Shown here: one piece after another, positions 23,832 to 64,000 of the stretch
Numbering within the stretch: the first letter of the stretch is position 1
Layout: every line of letters starts with the position of its first letter
Source: Ophiodon elongatus
Lineage: Eukaryota; Chordata; Actinopteri; Perciformes; Hexagrammidae
DNA length: 64,000 bases
Reading direction: 5' to 3'
Assembly: GCA_016806645.1 (NCBI GenBank)
Contig: JACSYO010001818.1
Span: 3,750,001-3,814,000, forward strand
Position numbers and translations under genes: made by a program
The notes under the pieces: model-generated
The model's input: only the letters and a program-made list of their open reading frames with translations
Told to the model about the DNA's origin: nothing
Database searches by the model: none

Positions 23832-26800
23832 GTGGGTTCTTACACACACCACACATACTATAACACAAAAACTACTGTGGGAGGTCATACTTGGGTAAAA
23901 ATGTGTCTTACTTTTGTTTACAGTCTGCATTGTACTCTGTTCTCTGAAAGTCTCAAGAAAACCGAGTGATTCATGAAATGTACTGTTGTGATTAGGATCA
24001 GATCAAGAAACTTAAGAAGGATGTACAAATGCTGAAAGAGGTACTGTCCATCTCCAATACACTGGTGAGTAGAGCTAGCAGGAACATGTTATGAATAGAT
24101 TTCATTATAATATGTAATGTGTAGTCTATTGTCATGGTTTACTGTCAACTTGTATTGCTGCTCTGCACATCATTTACACTTTGTCATTCAGCTTCTGTTA
24201 TAAAGTAGTAAATTACTTTAAATACTGTTAAAATACTTTAATTTGACCTGTGTTAAAGCATTTAACTCACATGGTATGTTTTAGTACCAGGCAATGCTTT
24301 CTAATGTTTATTTTAACATTAAAAATACTGAAACCCATTTCAGCTGGTTTTGTTTTTGAAGATAAATCTCCATCATTCACCCTCCGCCAGGCAAACCAGC
24401 CGGGCTTCATGTCTGAAGCCCAGCTTGCTGAGATCCACAGCCAGGTCCAGAGGTACCTAGAGGGAAGCCTGGAGGAAATCAGTGTGAGAAAATAACACAC
24501 CGCTATAATACTTACTCAGCCATAGAATTTTGCTTAAAATTGTCCTTTTTAAAGGTGTTAAATTTCTCTCCATGACATTGAATTACAGGTTGAAAGTATC
24601 GGGCAGATCCAAGTCGTGTTCGCTCAGTTCAAGCTTGCTGTGCAGTGAGTAGCGTCTACCTTTTGAAATCTTCAACCTCAAAATGCAGTGTTTTGTTTGG
24701 AAATGGTAAACAATGAATGTTTATGTTTATGTATGCGAGTAGGCAACAGGGGCAGAAGGTGAAGGCTGAGCTAAGCCAGATCTACAACCTGGTGGAGAAA
24801 GACCCAAGTGCTCACAAAGCTGGCATCAAGGTCGGTCCACATCCGATTCACCGCATCTCGTGGGAATTAGTACTTGTACTTCTGTTTGTCTATTGTACTA
24901 CTGACGGCCTGTTTAGTGAATAATCTTTGATTGAGCTTGATAGATTAGATGTTGCTCTGTAAACTCTTTTAGGAGTGGGACAGCAGAAGCAGCATCGACG
25001 ATGTGGACATTGGCAGCTTTGAGGCGTCGACTCGATCACAGAAAAACACCGAGTGCCTGAGTTCAACCAAAACCAAAACCAAAAAGTCTAAAGACAAACC
25101 GAGGTTGGTAGACGGTGAACATCCTGTTAGCCATACAGCTAACTCACAGACTCCATGGCAACATAATGCTCTTTATTTACATCCCACAAAAGCATTATTT
25201 GGAACTGTAGTTTAAGCTTTGAGTGTGATCATCTTCCAAATAGAAGTAAGACAAATTCATAATAATAATGATAATTATAGGCGTGACTTTTTTTTTCATG
25301 TTGCACTATAAATATTTTTGACATTAATGAGGCGAAGAATGTTAGAGACTAAATTGACCAGATGAATGAACAAAATAAAAGCCAACCTAGGTCCAGTTAT
25401 TAACTGCACTGGTTTCGTTCTCCTCATGTTACTCTATGCGATTGTCCAGCCAAGGCAAGAGACCGGGAGACGGGAGTCCAGTTTTAAGGAAGCGTTTGGA
25501 GAGTGCCTCCAAATCCAAGCTGAATTCTGCCCAGACGCCGGAGAGGGAAGAGGAGTCACTTGAGCCAGACACAGAGAGCCAGGACACACAGGAGTCACAA
25601 CCGAATGCCAATGAACCCCTCCAGCTTGAGTATGTGCACGATGTGAATATAGTCCTATCTTTTAAATGGTGGGCTCGGATATCGCGGGTCGTCCTATAAA
25701 TGGATTGTACACAGTGTCGGTTTTTTTTTGGAACCTCGCCCCGTGAAAAGTTTGCTCTCTCTCTCCTCCCAGCCCTAATCTAACCAAAGCAGAAGCCTTT
25801 GAGAATTTCAAATTGGGACACGGCAGCGAGGTCAACCGCATCCTGAAGGAGAACAAGGCCGTGCTCCTGGAGCGCCGCGGTCTGCTGCGCCAGCTGACTG
25901 AGGAGGTCAACGCCGTCAAGAGAGAGATCGACTGCAGCGCGGCCTCCATGCAGCAGCAGGCGGACACGAGAGGAGGCCAAGGTACTTCTCACGGTCAGAC
26001 CATCACCAGGATTTTAACATGCTATATTGTGACATTGTTATACATACTATACTGTGACCTTGGTATGATATTCTATACGAAGAAAATATTTATGCATTCG
26101 ATAGTTTTTTCATGGTATGCTATACTATGAACCTTTTGAGTGACTTTTTTTTAACGTACAATACTAACTATTTTAGTACACGCTGTAACAATTTTAAGAT
26201 GTATTTTTATGACGTCCTCTTCGATCACTTTTTAATCACTTTTTCTATGATTTGCTGTAGTATAACTTTTATATGCCATACTATGACTTTTTTATGTCAT
26301 AATATTCTATGATTTTTTTATGGCATACTATACAGAACTATGACTTTTTTATGACATACTATACCAGTGGTATTCAATTTAAATTCATCGAGGTCCAGTT
26401 AGAGAGAATTTCCTCATGCAAAGGTCCGGAAGATCACAATAATGTCTAATTTGCATTATGATTTAGTCCCATATATATATATATATTGAAGTAGCCAACA
26501 GTCGTATTAATGTCTGTATGTAGTCGACAACTGACTGTCATTTCAAATATAGAAAGTTCAATTGAATAATATCTATTGTCGGATTTCAAATTGAACTGGA
26601 TGAATTATGAATAATACAGACTCTAATAATAAATGATCTTCTCTTATTTCAAGTAAAATATGAGCTGGATAAAAAAATTAAATACATAACAGAAAACGTT
26701 AAAAAAAATGTGCATCATAAAACAAAGTACTTCATTTTAGAAAAATAAATACAACTGAATTGTCCTACAGCTTTAAATTCAATTAATTCAGTGTGAAGTG

Positions 26801-29800
26801 ATGTCAAGATATTATATTATTTGTGTGCAGAGTCCAACGTGTTTCAGCTCTTTTCTCCTCTGTTGTGAATTAATGTGTCAGGATTCTGATTATTGAGCTC
26901 TTAGGTTTATTTTTCTGTGCCTTCATTTCAAATGTGAGCTTTCTTTTAATAATCACCACGGTCTCTGAACATATGATACACACGAGAAGACTGAACATAA
27001 GAGTCTGTCCATTCTTGGTTTAAGTCTCTGGTCTCGCTGTCCTCATTTCTCTTTTTGGAGAAGTCCATGTGAAATCACGTCTCTGACTCGCGTTCTCTCC
27101 GACGAGATTTACCAGAATCCACACGTTTGATTGGCCGAGTAGCATCACGTGATGTGACTTACAACGCATGTAATTGGTCGGTGTGTTTCCTGGACCGCTG
27201 AACGAGTCCCGTAAAGACTGGAAAAGCTGCGCCGGTTAAAATAGAAGCGCGAATTATCCATCGGGGTTAGGTCTGTAGGGACCGCCTGTTAGTGACCCCT
27301 AATGTGATTAAAAGCCATAGTATAGTAATATACTATGGATTTTAATCACATTTGTATTGGTTTTTATGGCATATTATGACTTTTTCTTGACATGCAATAT
27401 TTTAAGACACACTATACTGTGACTTATTTTACTTACTTACTTACTTTTTATATCACACCATACTGTATTCTCTTTCTTTTAATGGCGATTCTTATTGCTT
27501 CTTATGTTATACTGTGACTCTTTATATGGCATACTATTTATATTCAGGACTGGGTGCCCCCTCCCCCTCATAAGATATACACCTTTATTCATAATTTCAG
27601 CAGCACGAGGACTGACAAATACAGAACTACAGAAACTGTTACAAATAAATAAGAATAGAAACAATGCAGGAGTATTTGTAGACAAATATAATAGTATAAT
27701 ATATGTTAAGGTGCAGAAATATAACACTTTATATAGTATTACATAGTGTAAGATATAACAATTGAGTATGAAATATAACACTAGATTGAATAGAATATCA
27801 AATATACTTAGCTTATGGAATAGTATGTTTAACAACACTATCAAGAGCATGATAAGGTATATAATCAGTGGAGACACAATTGAGAGCTGAATGAATAAAA
27901 TCCTTTATTGCCCTAAGGCAGGGGGTCAAACTCATTTTCACCGCGGGCCACATCAGCATTACGGTTGCCCTCAAAGGGCCGGTTGTAACTGTAAACATTT
28001 ATAAATGTAACTACTCCCTAACATATTGTTAAATGACTGTCTCTGCATTTGATTATTGTTTATTCAAGTGTAAAAATATAGTACATGCATCTATATAAAT
28101 GTAAAAATGTATGTAAGCAAATTTGTCTGTTATTATAACATAAATCATTTTTGATTTAGGTTTAAGAAACCCACATTACTCTATCAAAGATCAAACTTTT
28201 AAAGAAAATAACAAAGACAAATATCATCAAACACACGTTATTACATTAACTGTTCAAAGCTTTTTTTGTCCCAGTTGAGAGGAACATAACTCTGGTACTA
28301 CATATAATTGTGAGCTGCTAAAAACATGTGTGACAGATGTGTTCTGGGGCTCACCTGCTCTCATACCTTTACATGGAACACCTGCTCACACACACCTTTA
28401 CATGGAACACCTGCTCACACACCTTTACATGGAACACCTGCTCACACACCTTTACATGGCTCACCTGCTCACATACCTTTATGCTGTGTTCACAACAAAC
28501 GTGTTGCGAATTTTTCGCGCGAGTAGATGACAAACAAAGTCAATGCACAGACGTGAATGGATGTGAATAACGCGAATTTCCGCCGGGCGGCGAGAATGAC
28601 GCGATACGGAACATTTGCGTGACGCTGTGTCTTTAAAGCCAATCAGCGTTGCTGATCAGAAACTATGGAGGAGAAGTTGATAGACTGGAAGCGGCAGTCC
28701 TCCAGACGCAGCTCCTGGAGAAGCTGTGTTCGACTACGGATGATGTTATGAACCCAGACACGTTTGAGGGACTTCCACAACATGTACAAAGCAGAACTAG
28801 TGGTTATTTCTTCCACGGTGGATGGCAGAAATTAACTACTTCCACGGAGATAACCCACGCCCCCTCTCCAGCACGATGAAGGGAAATAACCACAAATAGT
28901 GTGTGTCAGTCACTGTATAGTATGTCATCAAAAAGTCATAGAATTAAAAGCTGCATTGTAGTTTGCCAAAAAATGTGATAGAAAAAGTCAGTGTAGAAAG
29001 AAAATGTAAAATAGTCATAGTATATTATGTCATCATCAAATGTGATAGTCAAAGTACAGTTAAAAATGTGATAAGTATGTCAGAAACAGTAGTTTGTCAT
29101 ATAGTACTTCATTAAAAAAAGTCACAGTATTGTCTGCCATGAAATGTCCTAAAAAGGTTTTAATGTCAAGGAAGTCATCGTATAATATGCCATAAAAAGT
29201 CAAACTATTCTATGATTTTTATGGCCTTCTACACTTGACTTTATGACATTTGAATGACTTTCTTGATCTACTATACTAGTACTTTTTAAATGACATACCA
29301 GGGGGTACAAGACTTCTGCATGTTCCCTGTTGAATCCAAAATAAATGTTCAATTACATATTTGGAATTAAAATCTACAACAAAGGCTTTTTTTTTTTTTT
29401 TGTTTTTTTTTGTTTAAAGCAGAGAATACATTTTTTCATTCATGTTTTTGTATGAAGGTCAATATTTGGTCACGGAGGAGGAGCCAGATGCCGCTTCATT
29501 GATGCAGCTGAGAGAGCTGAAGGAGCTAAAGGGCCTCTACCGGCAGAGGTACGAGGTGCTGCGTGACATCAAGGCAGAGGTCAACTACTGTCAACACCTT
29601 GTGGATCAGTGCAGGCTGCGCCTGCTCTCTGGTCAGTTCTTCAAGTATCTTGTATCTTCTTCTTCTCTGACAGCTCAGAGCTTTCATGGCATCATTAGTG
29701 CCCTTTTAAAAAGCTCAGAAGATAATAAATTGCTCAATTATGTCCCAGAATTTGAGGACTGGTATAAGAAGTCTTTCCCGGTTCCTGAGGAGGAGTTGGA

Positions 29801-30582
29801 CCCAACTATGGAAAAGACCCTTGAAGAAGTGAGTCTGCCACAGATTTAGAAAATAATGCTTCTGTATAGTTTTCTATAAAGCAAACCCTTCACACAAATA
29901 ATAGAAGTAAAAGGTCCATGACTCATTTATACAAGTGCCACTCAGCGAGCAGGCAATAGGGAGGAAATCACTTTAGTCTGTGTGGTAAAAAGCTGTGAAT
30001 GAACTTTGGTGAGGAGTTGCCTGCTTCCTTGTGATCTCAGGGGAAGGATCACCAGCGGTCGTATGAGCTGCTTCCTGACAACTCCAGCTCCGAGTCCTTC
30101 TACAACGCCTGCTACGGAAAGCTGAAAAGGGTGGGTCCTCTTTATTCTGTTCCACATCTAATGGACGACTGCTTATTTCATCAAAAAACATGAAGTGACC
30201 GGTGGTAACGGTGTGTATAATTTGGTCTAGGGATGTTCTTGACTCATGACATTCAGACTAATCGAGAGATCTCCACAAAGAATCGTGTAAAAGCACCACT
30301 TAAAATATCATGTTTATCACAGATGTGCTCGTAAGTTTCTTGGAAATGAGTCATTCAGCATAAAACAAAAAAAAGACTAACTGCCATAATTTGGTCAACT
30401 CACCAATCACTCATGCTATTGTCAGTAAAATAGTAGGGATGGATTAACAATCATTAATTTGCACAACAAAACTAAACCTTTAGGTGTGTGTGTCTCTGCA
30501 GAGGAATACTCGGTCCTCCACTCCAGTGCAGAGCAAGTCGTCCGGACGGAGAAGACTTCCTCCCATTCTCCCCGTTAGCTAA
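20180..30582 (+). CDS. kif9: Kinesin family member 9 (ciliary/flagellar kinesin motor)
   Basis: A microtubule-dependent ATPase motor of the kinesin-9 family, known to act in motile cilia and sperm flagella. Twenty exons join into 2,331 coding bases (776 residues), close to mammalian KIF9 at about 790. The start ATG follows GGCGGC and opens MKAHSGGSEVGVFVRVRPT, the normal position for this motor's first strand. The P-loop GQTGAGKT, switch I NKNSSRSH, switch II DLAGSE and the FRQTKLT element are all intact, so the motor should be active. KIF9-type features follow: QVQRYLEGSLEEI, then EVNRILKENKAVLLERR, then YCQHLVDQCRLRLL near the C-terminus. The related KIF6 fits the C-terminal part less well. 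The gene converges with scrib. Confidence 0.93.
26375..27290. mobile_element. Possible decayed DNA transposon in kif9 intron 16
   Basis: It begins with a phrase typical of repeat termini in fish (GGTATTCAATTTAAATTC followed by a GAGGTCCAG motif) and has no coding capacity. It is bracketed by the AT-rich minisatellite, consistent with insertion into it. The family is not assigned, and the right boundary is approximate. Confidence 0.3.
27301..27352. repeat. 24-bp inverted repeat with a 4-base loop
   Basis: The left arm AATGTGATTAAAAGCC... and its right-hand reverse complement differ at one base, so the segment could fold into a long hairpin. It lies immediately beside the transposon-like block, and may be a fold-back element or transposon remnant. 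Confidence 0.75.
27915..28310. mobile_element. Possible hAT-type transposon fragment
   Basis: The block starts GGGGGTCAAACTCATTTTCA followed by a GCGGGCCACATCAGC motif and CAAAGGGCCGG. This wording is typical of hAT-like repeat ends in vertebrates, recalled from general knowledge. There is no open frame, and the remainder is AT-rich. Confidence 0.4.
28350..28482. repeat. Tandem minisatellite, about 26-27 bp unit, five copies
   Basis: Units read as CACCTGCTCACACACCTTTA followed by CATGGAA with small variations, repeated about five times. It produces three overlapping false open frames. No spacers are present, so it is not CRISPR-like. Confidence 0.9.
28485..28880 (+). mobile_element. Possible DNA-transposon-derived insert with a short frame
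   Basis: GC-richer, CpG-containing sequence opens with a GTTCACAACAAACG phrase seen at ends of PIF/Harbinger-like fish elements. ATGGAGGAGAAG follows at about 28,664. A 76-codon open frame (28,649-28,879) overlaps this in another phase. There is no intact transposase. The assignment is tentative and rests on resemblance only. Confidence 0.3.
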
Positions 30583-30733
30583 GTGAGTCTGTGTACAAAC
30601 GGAAGTTGGTGAACGACAGTGTTCACATGTGCTAAATGTTTTTCCTACATTTGATCCGTTTATTGTGGTTTGTAGAATAATCAAGCACAAATGACACTAC
30701 CCAGTGAATCAGCTTCTTAAATGAAAAGTAAAA

Positions 30734-30739
30734 TTTATT
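30734..30739 (-). other. Candidate scrib polyadenylation signal AATAAA
   Basis: This is an AATAAA on the minus strand, about 1.8 kb past the scrib stop. Use of it would give a long scrib 3' UTR that overlaps the kif9 3' UTR tail-to-tail. Other minus-strand hexamers nearer the stop were not exhaustively excluded. Confidence 0.25.
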
Positions 30740-30889
30740 ATTCCTGAACCACAAAATAGACTTCTTTGGTTGTACAAATTCACTAGTTACAGTCTTGTAT
30801 GAGCTCTACCCCTTAACCCTAGGACCTTTGACCCTTTCCCTCCGACCTATTTGCAAGTAAATTCCCCCAAAGAGAACTCAAGACAAAAG

Positions 30890-30895
30890 AATAAA
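30890..30895 (+). other. Candidate kif9 polyadenylation signal AATAAA
   Basis: This is a canonical AATAAA hexamer on the plus strand, 308 bp past the kif9 stop codon. It is a candidate only, as no cleavage site can be read. Confidence 0.35.
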
Positions 30896-32554
30896 CACAA
30901 AAACTTGAAACACTGCATGAATAATGTAGTGAAACCCATCTGGGTAAAAAAAGATTTCGCTACTGTAAGTTTAAAAAAAGGAGATATCAGCCATTGCAAA
31001 TGTAATCAAACAAACTGAATTTCAGTCAGTGAGAACAACATGGAAAGCGATCATTAGAAGACCCTACATTAAATTAACACAAATGCTACTATCCTGTGAT
31101 TCTGCGAAAAAATACCCATCGAATACATAAACTGACAGTATGTTAAGCAATGAATTGAATGAGAACAATGTCTTGAGAGGGATTTCTAATTGGTTCTGCC
31201 TCTCCCATTAACAAACCAATATACACGCAGAGAGCATCCCAATACTAAGCCTGTCCAAACCCAGATGCGTCAGCAGTCCAGACACTCGCTTGGTCTTGGT
31301 CAAGACTGGCTCAGTTTCAAACCCAAAGTTTGCTTTTCCTTTCAGTATTTGTACATTATTCACACAATAATAAATGATTTTTCAGTGGCGTCAGATTTAA
31401 ATTAACCATAGACAGAAAAATAAAACATCTGCTACCTTCACATCACTCTGGATTACCTCCAGATAATTCAACGATAGAATTGAATGATTCACATTAATAA
31501 GTAAAAAATAATACCCTTAACGGGGCAGGGTGAGTACCGTTAATTCAAAGATATTACTAAAAATGTGTTTCCAAACTTTGATAGTGTGACGTGTTTCTGT
31601 GTAACTGCTGCTGCCTCCAGCGTAGCCGTATTCTCTACAAGGGGAATGTAACGCAGTCAATTACAGGGATGACCCATTTCTGTGATGTGCAACAGCTACA
31701 CTTTGTCCAAGCAATCTCATTTGTAGATATGCTTCTCTTCAACGTCTGAGCATATAAAGTAGATTAAATGACGTAACGTGATATGATATTCATTAGTTGA
31801 AAGGTAAATTCGGATTAGCATCAGTCATGCTCTGTGTGCCCAGAAGGACCAGAGGGGTTAAAATAGAAGGCCTTCAATTTGAATAAAACGCTAAAAACAA
31901 TAAATTACTTAAGATATACGCAGTGCAAAAAAAGATATGTACTATTGTTTTTTTTGTTTTTTTAAAAGCTCTCCACATCGTCTGACTGTGAAGGTAGCAG
32001 GATGTTCCCTCCTCAATTAATATTTACACTCCTGTCCGCCCAAGTCTCAAGAAACCCCTGACATCTATTCACTGAAAGCCTAAAAATATCATTCAAGAAG
32101 TTAGTATAGCTATGACCCATTTCTTTTCTCTTCCAGTATGCGTTTTCTTTTTTTTTTTTTTTACAGCAAAATTATTGGAGGTGCGAAAAATAAAAACTAA
32201 AAACTTGAGTCACCTCCTCTTTTAAAACAGATCAGCTTCTACAACAACAACAAAAAAAGAGATCTTTAAGAGGTCTTTAAGTAGCAATCCTAGCTAACCA
32301 CACTAGCTCTTTCTTGCCACACCGTTCTCATCCACAGACAGTTTAGGCAAGACTGGCACGCAGGATATAAGTGAGTGTGTGGTGACTATCAGCGTCATAG
32401 TCTCTGCAGTGGTTATATATGGGAGAGTAACTCTCGCTCTACGGACACCGTGTAGTGTTTAGTGACTCTGCACCTCCTGTGGATGCACCGGTGTTCCACA
32501 GCGTATCTAAATGTGTGTGTTCGCACTTTGTCTTCCTCCTCTCCGTGTGAGGTG

Positions 32555-63947
<31,393 letters not shown>

Positions 63948-64000
63948 CTGGAGAAAAGAGGGGTTTGAGATTGAATTGGTAAATTACATTTTCTTTTTCG

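Larger units (their letters stand above)
25982..29457. repeat. kif9 intron 16: nest of degenerate repeats
   Basis: At 25,990-26,370, 27,350-27,545 and 28,905-29,290 the sequence repeats variants of TATGACTTTTTATGACATACTAT in both orientations, as a decayed AT-rich minisatellite. Between these lie sequences that look like old DNA-transposon ends and a GC-richer insert (listed separately). No exon is needed here, because exons 16 and 17 join in phase. Confidence 0.6.
23996..30582 (+). other. kif9: kif9 exons 10-20: neck, coiled-coil and tail
   Basis: Exon map: 23,996-24,064; 24,391-24,483; 24,589-24,644; 24,743-24,830; 24,973-25,103; 25,450-25,629; 25,773-25,981; 29,458-29,631; 29,749-29,828; 30,041-30,130; 30,502-30,582 (stop TAA). 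The start of the 24,391 exon was chosen as the only acceptor that keeps frame; an upstream AG at 24,343 would shift it. The 25,450 exon encodes a low-complexity Ser/Glu-rich segment. The last exon is basic and ends LPPILPVS. Confidence 0.82.
30583..32554. other. Intergenic / 3' UTR interval between convergent kif9 and scrib
   Basis: AT-rich, with no open frame of note, no RNA gene recognised, and an A/T run near 32,140-32,165. It most likely holds both genes' 3' untranslated regions. Confidence 0.55.

Noticed and set aside
24344..24390. Starting kif9 exon 11 at the AG of TTTCAGCTGG
   Set aside because: The previous exon ends in phase 0, and this acceptor would shift the frame and hit a stop. 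The AG at 24,389-24,390 preserves frame and homology.
28350..28482. Short regularly repeated sequence resembling a CRISPR array
   Set aside because: Head-to-tail minisatellite without unique spacers, in a vertebrate intron.
20180..30582. Identification as KIF6 instead of KIF9
   Set aside because: The tail phrases YCQHLVDQCRLRLL and RYLEGSLEEI match KIF9 as I recall it better than KIF6.

Overview
This window looks like ray-finned fish nuclear DNA. Two conserved animal genes are split into many short exons with GT/AG introns, there is an APE-type LINE of a kind common in fish genomes, and long (CA)n/(GT)n tracts are frequent. No bacterial, viral or CRISPR features were recognised.

Region 1 (1-19,500) is an accessory, recently amplified locus. 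An approximately 8.05 kb segment is tandemly duplicated (position 1 matches 8,055), and each copy carries the same LINE. On the minus strand the segment encodes an unrecognised small secreted protein built from very short exons. Every intron I can place with confidence lies between codons (phase 0). The gene has an untranslated leader spliced 7 nt before the ATG, a signal-peptide exon, an 18-codon exon, tandemly amplified 21-25 codon exons ending in an NNTNSST motif, and three small 3' exons. One copy is complete in outline (6,764-14,139), one runs off the left edge (2,117-6,328), and 1.79 kb sub-repeats add two further copies of the first exons (15.2-17.7 kb) plus an orphan exon at 18.7 kb. 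Exons differ between copies mostly by amino-acid-changing substitutions while the flanking introns are almost identical.

Region 2 (20,180-30,582, plus strand) is kif9, a ciliary/flagellar kinesin. Twenty exons give a 776-residue reading frame that starts in a CpG-rich promoter with RFX-like half-sites. Intron 16 (3.5 kb) holds degenerate repeats, a 24-bp inverted repeat and transposon-like fragments.

Region 3 (32,555-63,947, minus strand, convergent with kif9) is the 3' two thirds of scrib, the Scribble polarity scaffold. It encodes the acidic linker, four PDZ domains and the long proline-rich C-terminal region ending ETAVPT-stop. The leucine-rich-repeat exons lie to the right of the window. 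Long (GT)n tracts sit next to two scrib 3' splice sites, one of them beside a phase-compatible cassette exon.

Kif9 and scrib are conserved housekeeping/ciliary and polarity genes. The novelty is in the left-hand array. All exon boundaries are read by eye from splice signals, frame and recalled homologues, and no alignment or transcript data were available.
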